Shown in pieces: positions 26,762 to 36,308 of a stretch of 64,000 nucleotides of DNA (its first letter is position 1; every line of letters starts with the position of its first letter). Location of the stretch: positions 124,001 to 188,000 of the forward strand of contig VERI01000002.1 in assembly GCA_018882785.1 (NCBI GenBank), read 5' to 3'. The stretch is from Burkholderiaceae bacterium (lineage in GTDB: Bacteria; Pseudomonadota; Gammaproteobacteria; Burkholderiales; Burkholderiaceae_A). The position numbers and the translations under genes were made by a program. The notes below the pieces were generated by a model. That model worked only from the letters and a program-made list of their open reading frames with translations. It made no database searches and was not told the origin of the DNA.

Positions 26762-27279
26762 GCAGCCACGACCAGGGCGAGGCCACTGACGATCGGTCGG
26801 CGGCCTCGGTTCGCAGTCTCGAGACCGTCACTGCAGCGGTCTTATTCGCCCTCGGCGGTGTGCTGATCGCGGACAGCCTGCGTATTGGTGCGGGCTGGAC
26901 CGACGAGGGGCCACAGTCCGGTTATTTCCCGTTTTATATAGGTCTCTTTCTCTGTATCTCCAGTCTCGTGAACTTTGTGCGTGCCATTCGGGATCCCGAG
27001 ACCGCGGCAGAGGCGTTCCTAACCCGGCATCAGGCGTCGATGGTGATGTCATTACTGCTGCCCACCACCATCTTCGTTATTGCAATTGGCTTTATCGGAA
27101 TTTATGTTGCCTCGGCACTTCTGATCGCCTGGTTCATGCATCAGCTCGGAAAATTCCCCTGGTCACATACGGCACCCATCGCCATTTCCATTCCTGCGGT
27201 GCTCTTTTGCCTGTTTGAACTCTGGTTCAAGATGCCCCTGCCAAAGGGCCCGCTTGAGCAGCTGCTCGGAGTGGTCTAA
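26758..27279 (+). CDS. tctB: Tripartite tricarboxylate transporter small membrane subunit (TctB)
   Basis: A 173-residue membrane protein with about four hydrophobic segments (starting VTAAVLFALGGVLIADSLRI, then FYIGLFLCISSLVNFVRAI, MSLLLPTTIFVIAIGFIGIY and ISIPAVLFCLFELWF). The layout and the C-terminal motif LFELWFKMPLPKGPLE are typical for TctB. It starts in an ATGA overlap with tctC and is followed six bases after its stop by tctA. It forms the membrane complex with TctA, driven by ion gradient. Confidence 0.9.
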   Translation: MSSHDQGEATDDRSAASVRSLETVTAAVLFALGGVLIADSLRIGAGWTDEGPQSGYFPFYIGLFLCISSLVNFVRAIRDPETAAEAFLTRHQASMVMSLLLPTTIFVIAIGFIGIYVASALLIAWFMHQLGKFPWSHTAPIAISIPAVLFCLFELWFKMPLPKGPLEQLLGVV

Positions 27280-27285
27280 ACCATC

Positions 27286-28791
27286 ATGCAAGAAATTCAA
27301 TCCCTGATCGCCGGCTTTGGCGTTGCGCTGTCGGCCTACAACGTCTTGCTCATGCTGATCGGCATCGTGCTCGGCGTATTGATTGGTGTGTTACCCGGGC
27401 TCGGCGGAGCCAATGGCGTGGCAATTCTGCTGCCACTTACATTCAGCATGCCACCGACCTCCGCCATCATCATGCTCTCTTCGATCTACTGGGGCGCGTT
27501 GTTTGGCGGCGCAATCACATCGATTCTGTTCAACATCCCGGGCGAACCATGGTCCGTAGCCACCACGTTTGATGGCTATCCGCTGGCACAGAAAAACCGG
27601 GCGGGTGAGGCGCTGACCGCAGCATTCACCTCGTCGTTCGTAGGCGCCTTTATCGCCACACTGGTGCTCACCTTTCTCTCTCCGGTCGTGGCCGGATTCG
27701 CGCTGAAATTTGGTCCGCCCGAGTATTTCGCCGTCTGCCTACTAACATTCTGCGCGTTTGTCGGCATGAGCCACGACCCGCCCTTTAAAACGATCGCCTC
27801 CATGATGCTGGGCTTTGGCCTAGCGGCTGTTGGCCAAGACTCGGTCACCGGAACCCTACGACTGACATTCGGACAGACCGAGCTTCTAAAAGGATTCGAT
27901 TTCCTGATCGCCGTGATCGGTCTTTTTGGCATCAGCGAAATTATCCAGACGCTGGAAGAGGGGCTGAGCTTTCGTGGCGGTAATGGCAAGATCAAACTCG
28001 ACACCGTGCTCAAGACATGGCGTGAACTTCCCCGCTACTGGATCACATCACTGCGCAGTTCCGCAGTTGGCTGTTTTATGGGAATCGTTCCCGGCGGTGC
28101 GACACCCGCATCATTCATGGCCTATGGTCTGGCCAAGCGGATGAGCAAAAAGCCAAAGGATTTTGGTTCGACACAGAATCCGCAGATCGAAGGGGTCGTG
28201 GCGCCAGAAACCGCTGCCCACGCAGCCGGTACCAGCGCCCTGCTGCCCATGCTCACACTTGGCGTGCCGGGATCACCGACTGCTGCGGTATTGCTTGGCG
28301 GACTCCTGATCTGGGGACTGCAGCCAGGCCCGATGCTCTTTGTTGAACAGAAAGACTTTGTCTGGGGCCTGATCGCATCGATCTATCTGGGCAATATCGT
28401 TGGGTTTATTGTGGTGCTCGCCTTCGTGCCTCAGTTTGCAGCGATTCTGAGAATTCCGTTCTCTATCATCGCACCCAGCATTCTCGCGATCTGTGCCGTG
28501 GGCGCCTTCACGGTCAGTACCTCGATTTTCGATATCTACATGATGCTGATCTTTGGCATCATCGGCTATATCTTCAAGAAGCTGAAATATCCGCTTGCGC
28601 CCCTGGTGCTGGCAATTGTTCTTGGGGACCGGACCGAAGAGGCCTTCCGACAGGCGATGCTGTCCTCTGGCGGAAATCTTGGTGTGTTCTTCTCGAACGG
28701 CCTGGTGGGGTCATTAACAGCTCTGGCGATTGCTATTTTTGTGTGGCCCTTCATCTCCCAGGCGATGACTCGGCTAAAATCAGCGACTTAA
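27286..28791 (+). CDS. tctA: Tripartite tricarboxylate transporter large membrane subunit (TctA)
   Basis: A 501-residue polytopic membrane protein. The N-terminal signature GVLIGVLPGLGGANGVAILL and its second-half counterpart MGIVPGGATPASFMAYGLAK, followed by TLGVPGSPTAAVLLGGLLI, are the conserved TctA loops. The family usually has about 12 helices and the length is normal. It is the channel subunit for carboxylate import with TctB and the periplasmic receptor TctC. It closes the tctCBA operon; a short hairpin follows the stop. Confidence 0.94.
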   Translation: MQEIQSLIAGFGVALSAYNVLLMLIGIVLGVLIGVLPGLGGANGVAILLPLTFSMPPTSAIIMLSSIYWGALFGGAITSILFNIPGEPWSVATTFDGYPLAQKNRAGEALTAAFTSSFVGAFIATLVLTFLSPVVAGFALKFGPPEYFAVCLLTFCAFVGMSHDPPFKTIASMMLGFGLAAVGQDSVTGTLRLTFGQTELLKGFDFLIAVIGLFGISEIIQTLEEGLSFRGGNGKIKLDTVLKTWRELPRYWITSLRSSAVGCFMGIVPGGATPASFMAYGLAKRMSKKPKDFGSTQNPQIEGVVAPETAAHAAGTSALLPMLTLGVPGSPTAAVLLGGLLIWGLQPGPMLFVEQKDFVWGLIASIYLGNIVGFIVVLAFVPQFAAILRIPFSIIAPSILAICAVGAFTVSTSIFDIYMMLIFGIIGYIFKKLKYPLAPLVLAIVLGDRTEEAFRQAMLSSGGNLGVFFSNGLVGSLTALAIAIFVWPFISQAMTRLKSAT

Positions 28792-28793
28792 CA

Positions 28794-28809
28794 GCAGCCT
28801 TCGGGCTGC
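28794..28809 (+). terminator. GC-rich hairpin with TTCG tetraloop after tctA
   Basis: GCAGCC-TTCG-GGCTGC, a 6-base-pair stem with the very stable UUCG tetraloop, two bases after the tctA stop. It has no T-run afterwards (GTTGATCG), so termination would be weak; it may protect the transcript end instead. It lies 31 bases before zapA. Confidence 0.35.
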
Positions 28810-28839
28810 GTTGATCGAAAACCCAACGCCGCCCGACGC

Positions 28840-29157
28840 ATGCCAAAGACCCCTCAGGAACGGATCGAAGTTCAGATCCTGGACCGTACCTACCAGCTCT
28901 CCTGCTCACCCGAAGATAAGCCGATGCTGCTGGAATGTGTGGCCTTGGTGGACGCCCGGATGCGCCAGGTCAAATCCTCCAGCAAGCTACAGGGGGCGGA
29001 TCGCATCGCGGTGATGGCCGCCCTGACGCTTGCGCGCGATGTGCTCGGCAGTGTCTCCGCCCACGACTCAAATGATCGTGAGGCAGCCCTGAAAAAAATC
29101 TCAGCGATCTCCCAGGTCCTGGAGACCGCCCTCGTCCCCCAAGAAAAGCTTTTCTAG
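28840..29157 (+). CDS. zapA: Cell division protein ZapA
   Basis: A 105-residue protein with the ZapA globular head (ERIEVQILDRTYQLSCSPED) and a C-terminal coiled coil. ZapA crosslinks FtsZ filaments at midcell. In many betaproteobacteria it sits beside a small ZapB-like gene and the 6S RNA; here neither flanks it: tctA precedes and the next gene starts seven bases after the stop. A ZapB-like gene is found at 45902 instead. The identification rests on the characteristic N-terminal strand-helix pattern and length. Confidence 0.88.
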   Translation: MPKTPQERIEVQILDRTYQLSCSPEDKPMLLECVALVDARMRQVKSSSKLQGADRIAVMAALTLARDVLGSVSAHDSNDREAALKKISAISQVLETALVPQEKLF

Positions 29158-29164
29158 GCGCACG

Positions 29165-29962
29165 ATGCTTCTGACGATGTCTGCGCTGCTGCTTGTCGGC
29201 GCATTTACAGGATTTATGGCGGGACTACTCGGCGTCGGCGGCGGCATGATGCTGGTCCCATTCATGACAGCGCTTTTTTCAATATCCGGCTTCGCCCCCG
29301 AACTGGTGATCAAAATGGCTCTGGCCACTTCACTGACCACCATCCTATTTACATCCATCGGCAGTGTCCGGGCCCATCACAAGGGCGGCAAAGTCCGCTG
29401 GGATATCGCCAGGCCAATGGGCATTGGCGCCTTTATCGGCACCTTCGTTGGCGCAAACTTCGCCAGCACACTCAAAAACGAGTGGCTTGCGATGTTCTTT
29501 GCACTCTTTGTCGGCTACTCGGCCATTAAGATGTTCCGCACCAACAAGCCGAAGCCGTCGCGCGAGGTACCCGGCACCCTGCCCCTCGCAGCGGTGGGTT
29601 CGGGCATCGGCGTTATCTCCAGCCTACTCGGCGCCGGCGGCGGGTTCCTGAGCACCCCGTTCATGGTCTGGTGCAACGTGGCCATGCATCAGGCGATCGG
29701 CACATCGGCCGCACTGGGATTTCCGATTGCTGCCGGCGGGCTGATCGGCTATGTCATCGCCGGCTGGTCGATCAGCAATCTGCCACCCTGGTCCCTTGGG
29801 TTTATCTACCTCCCCGCACTGACCGCCTGCGCGCTGGCATCCCTGGTCACTGCGCCGATCGGTGCCCGCACCGCCCACCGCATGAATGTGGCCTCTTTGC
29901 GACGGGCGTTCGCCGTGCTGCTGCTGGTCCTGGCGCTTTACATGGGCAGCCGGGCCTTCTAA
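29165..29962 (+). CDS. TauE/SafE family sulfite/organosulfur exporter-like permease
   Basis: A 265-residue membrane protein with two repeats of the TSUP family. The first repeat has MAGLLGVGGGMMLVPFMTAL, the second ISSLLGAGGGFLSTPFMVWC, each followed by hydrophobic helices. Family members export sulfite, sulfoacetate or other small anions, but substrates vary widely and this one cannot be assigned. It lies between zapA and the methylthioadenosine salvage genes; the sulfur link to the latter is suggestive but unproven. It ends 37 bases before mtnP. Confidence 0.85.
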   Translation: MLLTMSALLLVGAFTGFMAGLLGVGGGMMLVPFMTALFSISGFAPELVIKMALATSLTTILFTSIGSVRAHHKGGKVRWDIARPMGIGAFIGTFVGANFASTLKNEWLAMFFALFVGYSAIKMFRTNKPKPSREVPGTLPLAAVGSGIGVISSLLGAGGGFLSTPFMVWCNVAMHQAIGTSAALGFPIAAGGLIGYVIAGWSISNLPPWSLGFIYLPALTACALASLVTAPIGARTAHRMNVASLRRAFAVLLLVLALYMGSRAF

Positions 29963-29999
29963 TCTCTTACCAACTCACAATTCAGCCCGCACAGACACT

Positions 30000-30896
30000 A
30001 TGCAGCCCACAACTCCCGGCGTGATCGGCGTCATTGGCGGCAGTGGTGTCTACAACATCGATGGCCTGACCAATTCGGCTTGGCAGACCGTGCATTCGTC
30101 ATTTGGGGCGCCGTCGGATCAACTGTTGGTCGGTGAACTGGATGGCCAGCGCCTGGTGTTTTTGCCGCGCCACGGGCGTGGACACCGAATTCCTCCGTCA
30201 GAGGTAAATTACCGTGCAAATATCGATGCCCTCAAACGCTGCGGGGTAACCGACATCATTTCAGTAAGCGCCGTCGGATCACTGCGTGAGGATCTTCGGC
30301 CAGGTATGTTCGTGATTGTGGATCAGTTTGTCGATCGCACATTCGCCCGAGAAAAAACATTTTTCACATCGGGCTGTGTTGCCCACGTGTCGATGGCCCA
30401 CCCCACATGTGATCGGCTCTCTGTCCACCTAAAGGCCGCTGCTGACGCATGCGCGATTACCGCCGTAAAAGGCGGCGTGTACCTGGTCATGGAGGGCCCT
30501 CAATTTTCCAGCCGAGCGGAGTCCGAGCTGTATCGCTCATGGAACTGTGATGTGATCGGTATGACCAATATGCCCGAGGCTAAGCTCGCCCGCGAGGCAG
30601 AGATCTGCTATGCATCGATCGCCATGGTCACCGACTATGACTGCTGGCATCCGGATCATGATGCCGTAACCGTCGACCAGATCATTCGGGTACTCAATGC
30701 CAATGCGGGCCATGCACGGTCACTGGTCAAAGATGCCGTACCGCGCCTCTCGAGAGATGCAAAACGCCTGAGCTGCAGCTGTCAGAGTGCCCTGGAATTT
30801 GCACTGATCACAGCGCCCGAGGCACGCGATCCGGAACTGCTCGCCAGACTCGATGCAGTAGCCGGCAGGGTCTTACGACGTTCGGCCAAAGAATAA
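30000..30896 (+). CDS. mtnP: S-methyl-5'-thioadenosine phosphorylase
   Basis: A 298-residue phosphorylase that splits methylthioadenosine into adenine and methylthioribose-1-phosphate. Signatures are GVIGGSGVYNIDGL at the N-terminus, LPRHGRGHRIPPSEVNYRAN, VMEGPQFSSRAESELYRSW and GMTNMPEAKLAREAEICYAS. The VTDYDCWHPDHD segment carries the Asp pair typical of MTA rather than guanosine/inosine phosphorylase. The start at 30000 matches homologues. It opens the group mtnP, class II aldolase, apt, mtnA, which together recycle both halves of MTA. Confidence 0.92.
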   Translation: MQPTTPGVIGVIGGSGVYNIDGLTNSAWQTVHSSFGAPSDQLLVGELDGQRLVFLPRHGRGHRIPPSEVNYRANIDALKRCGVTDIISVSAVGSLREDLRPGMFVIVDQFVDRTFAREKTFFTSGCVAHVSMAHPTCDRLSVHLKAAADACAITAVKGGVYLVMEGPQFSSRAESELYRSWNCDVIGMTNMPEAKLAREAEICYASIAMVTDYDCWHPDHDAVTVDQIIRVLNANAGHARSLVKDAVPRLSRDAKRLSCSCQSALEFALITAPEARDPELLARLDAVAGRVLRRSAKE

Positions 30897-30918
30897 TCCA
30901 GTAGCCCGATTGCGCCCG

Positions 30919-31593
30919 ATGGATTCGCACGAACACATTCTCTGGGCCATGCGCGAGATGGAGCGACTGGGACATAACCGTGGCGCCTCAGGTAACTGCT
31001 CGCTACGGCTTGCTCACGCGCAAGACCAGATGCTGATCACCCCCTCTGGCGTTCCCGCGCAGCAGTTGCAGGCCGACATGCTGGTGACGTTGGAGCTACA
31101 TCGGTCCGATCCCATCGCCTCTCTTGGCACCGCGCTCGGCCGCCATCAGTCCACCCTAAAACCCTCCAGCGAGTGGCGTTTCCATCGGGACATCTACCTC
31201 CAATGGCCCGAGATTCATGCAGTAGTCCATGCCCATTCGCCATTTGCCACCACCATGGCCTGCCTGGGCCAGGATATTCCTGCGTTTCACTACATGATTG
31301 CGGTCGCCGGCGGGGACTCCATACGATGCACCCCGTATGCGCTCTTTGGCTCACAGGCGCTCTCTGATGTCGCGATCACAGCCTTGCAAGATCGCAAGGC
31401 CTGCCTGCTGGGTCAGCACGGCATGATCGCGACGGGAAAAACCATGTCCGATGCGATGCGTATCGCTATTGAAGTCGAGTCACTCTGTGAAATTTACTGG
31501 CGCGCCCTACAAATTCGTTCACCCATGCTGCTCAACGATCAAGAAATGCAGCAGGTCATCGAAAAATTCAAAACCTATGGCCCGACCACATGA
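30919..31593 (+). CDS. Class II aldolase, FucA-like; candidate methylthioribulose-1-phosphate aldolase
   Basis: A 224-residue zinc-dependent class II aldolase. Residues matching L-fuculose-1-phosphate aldolase are all present: [19 protein letters not shown], Glu85 in [11 protein letters not shown], His104 and His106 in VVHAHSPF, His167 in LLGQHGMIA, and the C-terminal EKFKTYG. It therefore looks like an aldolase, not the MtnB dehydratase. Placed between mtnP and apt/mtnA, it probably cleaves 5-methylthioribulose-1-phosphate to DHAP and (methylthio)acetaldehyde, as in the published DHAP shunt; this is inference. ATG 30919 is preferred over TTG 30910. It overlaps apt (ATGA). Confidence 0.82.
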   Translation: MDSHEHILWAMREMERLGHNRGASGNCSLRLAHAQDQMLITPSGVPAQQLQADMLVTLELHRSDPIASLGTALGRHQSTLKPSSEWRFHRDIYLQWPEIHAVVHAHSPFATTMACLGQDIPAFHYMIAVAGGDSIRCTPYALFGSQALSDVAITALQDRKACLLGQHGMIATGKTMSDAMRIAIEVESLCEIYWRALQIRSPMLLNDQEMQQVIEKFKTYGPTT

Positions 31594-32117
31594 CAATTAA
31601 ATCCAAAATCCGCACGATTCCCCATTACCCACGTCAGGGCATCATGTTCCGAGACATCACCACCCTGCTTAAAGACCCCGTGGGGCTGCGCATGATGATT
31701 GATGAACTGGTCAGTCGCTATCGCGGCATGAAGATCGACAAGGTGGCGGGCATTGAGTCACGCGGTTTTATCCTGGGTGCGCCTGTCGCTGTTGCCCTGG
31801 GGGTTGGTTTTGTCCCCATCCGCAAGAAAGGCAAACTGCCAGCGGAAACGGTGGGCCACGACTACACGCTGGAATATGGGGTGGATCGAATTGAAATCCA
31901 TATCGATGCCATCGACCAGGGGGAACGAATCCTGCTCATTGATGATCTTATTGCAACTGGCGGCACGGCCGAGGCCGCAGTCCACCTGATTCGAAAACTT
32001 GGTGGCTCAATTGTTGAGTGCGCTTTTGCCATCGACCTTCCCGATATCGGTGGTGCGCAGCGATTAAAGCAGCATGGTGTCAAAGTCTTTGCCCTCACCG
32101 CCTTTGAAGGGCACTAA
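31590..32117 (+). CDS. apt: Adenine phosphoribosyltransferase
   Basis: A 175-residue phosphoribosyltransferase converting adenine and PRPP to AMP. It begins with [20 protein letters not shown] and has the PRPP-binding motif [19 protein letters not shown] and [19 protein letters not shown], all standard for Apt. The adenine is supplied by MtnP upstream, so the operon salvages both the base and the thiosugar. It starts in an ATGA overlap with the aldolase gene and overlaps mtnA by one base (TAATG). Confidence 0.96.
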   Translation: MTIKSKIRTIPHYPRQGIMFRDITTLLKDPVGLRMMIDELVSRYRGMKIDKVAGIESRGFILGAPVAVALGVGFVPIRKKGKLPAETVGHDYTLEYGVDRIEIHIDAIDQGERILLIDDLIATGGTAEAAVHLIRKLGGSIVECAFAIDLPDIGGAQRLKQHGVKVFALTAFEGH

Positions 32118-33172
32118 TGCCGCCATCCAGATCAAAGATCGAGACCCTACGGCTGCATGGCCATCGACTGGACATGATCGATCAGCGTGTCCTGCCTGCA
32201 GAATTCCGTGTTGAAAGCTGCACCGATGCCGCCCAGGTCGCAGCCGCTATCCGGAATATGGTGGTGCGGGGTGCGCCCGCAATCGGAGTTGCTGCAGCCT
32301 ACGGTGTTGCACTAGAGGCTGTACGTCAGCAGGACCAATCGCCCAAGGAATTTAAGTCAGCACTCGAGCGCGCCATCGCACTGCTGTCGGCCAGTCGACC
32401 CACCGCCGTCAATCTATCGTGGGCGTTGAAGAAAATGTCCGACAAATGGCACGCCGTGCGGCATCAGAGTCCAAGTCATATCGCCCAGGTACTGCTCGAC
32501 TACGCCCAGACCATCCACCGGGACGACATCGCGATCAACCAGAGGCTCGGATCACACGGCGAGAAATATCTGAATGATGGTGCCCGTGTGCTCACCCACT
32601 GCAATGCCGGCGCACTGGCCACCGCAGGCCATGGCACCGCCCTCGGCGTCATTCGGTCAGCCGTTCAGGCAGGCAAGCGCCTCTCGGTGATCGCCGATGA
32701 GACACGGCCCTTTCTGCAAGGGGCACGACTCACCGCCTGGGAGATGGTCCAAGAGGGTATCCCCGTCACACTGATCACCGACAATATGGCCGGCCACCTC
32801 ATGGCCCAGGGCGAGATTGATGCAGTCATCGTAGGCGCGGACCGGGTCGCCGCCAATGGCGATGTCGCCAACAAGATCGGCACCTACATGGTGGCTGTTC
32901 TTGCCCATCGGCATGGCATTCCGTTTTATGTGGCCTGCCCGCTCTCGACGATTGATATGAGCATTGCCTCGGGTGCGGATATTCCGATCGAAGAACGAAG
33001 CGCCGAGGAGGTGACCGGCTTTCGTGACGCCCGATGGGCAGCCCAGGGCGTATCGGTGCGACATCCCGCATTTGACGTCACGCCTGCGGCGCTCGTCAGC
33101 GGCCTGATGACAGAAAAAGGGGTGCTGTTATCACCCGACCATGCACGTCTAGCAGCGTTTCTTGGACAGTAG
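32117..33172 (+). CDS. mtnA: S-methyl-5-thioribose-1-phosphate isomerase
   Basis: A 351-residue eIF2B-alpha-like isomerase converting methylthioribose-1-phosphate to methylthioribulose-1-phosphate. Signatures include NMVVRGAPAIGVAAAYGVAL, the catalytic Cys segment LTHCNAGALATAGHGTALG and the Asp segment IVGADRVAANGDVANKIGTY. It supplies the substrate for the class II aldolase two genes upstream. No mtnB, mtnC, mtnD or mtnK gene lies in this window. The gene ends convergent with dnaJ, 35 bases apart, without a visible terminator. Confidence 0.95.
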   Translation: MPPSRSKIETLRLHGHRLDMIDQRVLPAEFRVESCTDAAQVAAAIRNMVVRGAPAIGVAAAYGVALEAVRQQDQSPKEFKSALERAIALLSASRPTAVNLSWALKKMSDKWHAVRHQSPSHIAQVLLDYAQTIHRDDIAINQRLGSHGEKYLNDGARVLTHCNAGALATAGHGTALGVIRSAVQAGKRLSVIADETRPFLQGARLTAWEMVQEGIPVTLITDNMAGHLMAQGEIDAVIVGADRVAANGDVANKIGTYMVAVLAHRHGIPFYVACPLSTIDMSIASGADIPIEERSAEEVTGFRDARWAAQGVSVRHPAFDVTPAALVSGLMTEKGVLLSPDHARLAAFLGQ

Positions 33173-33207
33173 GCCAGGCCAAGTAAGGCTCTTCACCCCC
33201 CCCAGGG

Positions 33208-34341
33208 TCAGTTAAAGAAGTCCTTGACCTTGTCCATCCAGCTCTTGGACTGGGGATTGTGACGCTCACCACCTTCCTCCAGCGATGACTCAAACTCCTG
33301 CAGCAGCTTGCGCTGTTTATCGGTGAGTTTTACCGGTGTTTCAATCAATACATGGCAATACAGATCTCCGGGCAGCCCTGAGCGGACATTCTTAATGCCC
33401 TTACTGCGCAGGCGAAACGTCTTGCCGCTCTGGGTTCCCTCAGGAACCTCAAAGCTTGCCTTGCCGCCCAGTGTGGGCACATCGACGGATCCACCGAGCG
33501 CAGCCCTGGCGAAGCTAATGGGCACCTCACAGTGCAGATCATCGCCGTCACGCGAGAAGACACGATGCGGCTTGATACCAATCTCGACATACAAGTCCCC
33601 GCTCGGACCACCATTCACACCGGGCTCACCATTGCCGGCAGATCGGATCCGCATGCCATCATCAATACCCGCAGGTACTTTCACCTCGAGTGTCTTTTGC
33701 TTGCGTACCTTCCCATCCCCGTGGCATGTGCCGCAGGGATCTTTGATGGTTTTACCCCGGCCATGGCAGCTCGGACAGGTCTGCTGTATCGAGAAAAAGC
33801 CCTGCTGCATTCTGACCTGCCCCTGGCCACCGCAGGTCTTGCAGGTCTCGGGCTTTGTGCCCGGCTTCGCGCCAGAGCCATCACAGGTGCCACATTTCTC
33901 CCAGGTGGGCACCTTGATCTCGGTGGTCATGCCATTGGCCGCATCCTCTAGGGTGATTTCCATGGAGTAGCGCAGGTCCGCGCCACGGTAGACATTGCTG
34001 CGGCCACCACGACCGCCCGCTGCGCCACCAAAAATATCGCCGAAGATGTCGCCGAACGCATCGGCAAATCCGCCGAAACCTTGGCCGCCACCGCCGCCAA
34101 AACCGCCCGCATTGGGATCGACGCCTGCATGCCCAAAACGATCGTAGGCGGCACGCTTCTCGGCGTCAGAGAGCATTTCATAGGCCTCTTTGGCCTCTTT
34201 GAATTTTTCCTCAGCGGCCTTATCACCCGGATTGCGATCCGGGTGATATTTCATCGCCAGCTTTCGATACGACTTCTTGAGGTCTTCATCGGAGGCATTT
34301 TTGGCAACACCAAGCACTTCATAGTAGTCGCGCTTGGACAT
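33208..34341 (-). CDS. dnaJ: Chaperone protein DnaJ
   Basis: A 377-residue Hsp40. It has the J-domain with HPD ([10 protein letters not shown], about residues 31-40), a Gly/Phe-rich linker ([18 protein letters not shown]), four CxxCxGxG zinc repeats ([32 protein letters not shown]) and the C-terminal substrate domain. It stimulates DnaK ATPase and delivers unfolded proteins. The start shares one base with the dnaK stop (TAATG), so the two are coupled. It ends the hrcA-hemH-grpE-dnaK-dnaJ operon. Confidence 0.98.
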   Translation of the reverse strand: MSKRDYYEVLGVAKNASDEDLKKSYRKLAMKYHPDRNPGDKAAEEKFKEAKEAYEMLSDAEKRAAYDRFGHAGVDPNAGGFGGGGGQGFGGFADAFGDIFGDIFGGAAGGRGGRSNVYRGADLRYSMEITLEDAANGMTTEIKVPTWEKCGTCDGSGAKPGTKPETCKTCGGQGQVRMQQGFFSIQQTCPSCHGRGKTIKDPCGTCHGDGKVRKQKTLEVKVPAGIDDGMRIRSAGNGEPGVNGGPSGDLYVEIGIKPHRVFSRDGDDLHCEVPISFARAALGGSVDVPTLGGKASFEVPEGTQSGKTFRLRSKGIKNVRSGLPGDLYCHVLIETPVKLTDKQRKLLQEFESSLEEGGERHNPQSKSWMDKVKDFFN

Positions 34342-36269
34342 TAGTCACGCTTCACTTCCTTGAAATCGGCATCCACTACATCGTCAGCCTTTGCGCCTGC
34401 CGCACCGCCCGCGCTTCCTGCTGCGGCAGCACCTGCCGCTGCCGCCTGGGCGTCCGCATAGACCTTTTCTCCGAGGCTCTGAGAGGCCTTCATCAGATTC
34501 TCCGTCTTGGCCTCAATGGCCGCCTGGTCTTCGGTCTTCAGCGCAGCCTCGGCCTCTTTAATGGCTTCTTCAATCTTGGCCTTCTCGTCAGCGCCGATCT
34601 TGTCACCATGCTCTTCGAGAGATTTCTTCACCGAATGCACCATCGCCTCGCCCGCATTGCGGGCCTGGACCATCGCAATACGCTTACGGTCTTCCTCAGC
34701 ATTGGCCTCGGCATCCTTCACCATTTTCTGGATCTCTTCGTCCGATAGTCCAGAGTTGGCCTTAATGGTGATCTTGTTCTCTTTGCCGGTCGCCTTGTCC
34801 TTTGCCGAGACATGCAAAATGCCGTTGGCATCAATATCGAAAGTGACTTCGATCTGCGGGGTGCCGCGCGCAGCAGGCGGGATTCCTTCCAGATTAAATT
34901 CGCCTAGCAATTTATTCGCGTTGGCAATCTCACGTTCGCCCTGAAAGACCTTGATTGTCACCGCCGGCTGATTGTCATCTGCCGTGGAGAAGACCTGGGA
35001 GAATTTTGTCGGGATGGTGGTGTTCTTCTGGATCATCTTGGTCATGACACCGCCCAAGGTCTCAATGCCCAGCGACAAGGGAGTGACATCGAGCAGCAGC
35101 ACATCCTTCCGATCACCGGCGAGCACCGAGCCCTGAATCGCAGCGCCCACGGCCACCGCCTCGTCGGGGTTAACATCCTTGCGCGGCTCTTTACCAAAAA
35201 ATGCCTTTACAGCATCCTGAACCTTCGGCATGCGGGTCATACCACCCACCAGAATCACATCATCGATATCCGAGGCGGATACCCCCGCATCCTTCATGGC
35301 AATCTTGCAGGGCTCAATGGTGCGCGAGATCAGATCATCGACCAATGACTCCAGCTTGGCACGCGTGATCTTGAATGTCAGATGCACCGGAGCGCCATTG
35401 GCCATCGCAATGTAGGGCTCATTGAGCTCAGTCTGCTGGCTCGAAGACAGCTCGATCTTGGCCCGCTCGGCAGCCGCCTTAATCCGCTGCAGCGCAATTG
35501 GATCCTTAGACAGATCCACACCGCTTTGCTTTTTAAACTCATCGATGATGTGATCGATGATCCGCTGATCAAAGTCTTCACCCCCCAGGAACGTATCGCC
35601 ATTCGTGGAGAGCACCTCAAACTGCTTTTCACCATCCACATCCGCAATCTCAATGATGGAGACATCGAACGTACCGCCGCCAAGATCGTAGACAGCGATC
35701 TTCCGATCCTTCCCACCGGCCTTATCCAGTCCAAACGCCAGCGCGGCCGCCGTCGGCTCATTGATAATCCGCTTGACTTCCAGCCCCGCGATACGGCCTG
35801 CATCTTTTGTGGCCTGGCGCTGAGAGTCGTTGAAGTAGGCGGGCACTGTGATGACGGCCTCGGTCACCTCCTCACCGAGATAGTCCTCTGCGGTTTTTTT
35901 CATTTTTCGCAGTACCTCAGCAGAGACCTGAGGGGGCGCGAGTTTTTTGTCGCGCGCCTTCACCCAGGCATCTCCGTTATCGGCCTTCGAAATCTCGAAC
36001 GGCATCAGCGAGATATCTTTCTGAACCTCTTTTTCATCGAATTTACGGCCGATCAGCCGCTTGACGGCATACAGGGTATTTTTCGGATTGGTGACCGCCT
36101 GACGCTTGGCCGGCGCGCCCACCAGAATCTCGCCATCTTCCATGTAGGCGATGATCGACGGTGTGGTCCGGGCACCCTCAGAGTTTTCGATGACCTTCGG
36201 GGTTCCACCCTCCAGGATGGCCACGCAAGAATTGGTCGTTCCCAGGTCAATGCCGATTATTTTTGCCAT
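34341..36269 (-). CDS. dnaK: Chaperone protein DnaK (Hsp70)
   Basis: A 642-residue Hsp70. The N-terminus [19 protein letters not shown], the phosphate loop [17 protein letters not shown] and the linker region [19 protein letters not shown] are all standard; the C-terminal lid ends in an Ala/Gly-rich stretch and [11 protein letters not shown]. It folds and protects proteins with DnaJ and GrpE. A near-consensus sigma-32 promoter lies 40-65 bases upstream of the start, inside a hairpin, so dnaK-dnaJ can be induced by heat apart from grpE. AAGGA precedes the ATG. Confidence 0.99.
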   Translation of the reverse strand: MAKIIGIDLGTTNSCVAILEGGTPKVIENSEGARTTPSIIAYMEDGEILVGAPAKRQAVTNPKNTLYAVKRLIGRKFDEKEVQKDISLMPFEISKADNGDAWVKARDKKLAPPQVSAEVLRKMKKTAEDYLGEEVTEAVITVPAYFNDSQRQATKDAGRIAGLEVKRIINEPTAAALAFGLDKAGGKDRKIAVYDLGGGTFDVSIIEIADVDGEKQFEVLSTNGDTFLGGEDFDQRIIDHIIDEFKKQSGVDLSKDPIALQRIKAAAERAKIELSSSQQTELNEPYIAMANGAPVHLTFKITRAKLESLVDDLISRTIEPCKIAMKDAGVSASDIDDVILVGGMTRMPKVQDAVKAFFGKEPRKDVNPDEAVAVGAAIQGSVLAGDRKDVLLLDVTPLSLGIETLGGVMTKMIQKNTTIPTKFSQVFSTADDNQPAVTIKVFQGEREIANANKLLGEFNLEGIPPAARGTPQIEVTFDIDANGILHVSAKDKATGKENKITIKANSGLSDEEIQKMVKDAEANAEEDRKRIAMVQARNAGEAMVHSVKKSLEEHGDKIGADEKAKIEEAIKEAEAALKTEDQAAIEAKTENLMKASQSLGEKVYADAQAAAAGAAAAGSAGGAAGAKADDVVDADFKEVKRD

Positions 36270-36308
36270 GGTTGCGTTCCTTCAGAAATTGGGTTGAATA
36301 GCGGATAG

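Noticed and set aside
30919..31593. Calling the class II aldolase mtnB (methylthioribulose-1-phosphate dehydratase)
   Set aside because: The SSEWRFH motif with Glu, the AGGDSI segment and the KFKTYG tail match fuculose-phosphate aldolase, and mtnC/mtnD are not nearby.
35382..36308. A 308-codon open frame opposite dnaK
   Set aside because: dnaK is highly conserved here; the antisense frame follows from DnaK codon use and shows no family features.
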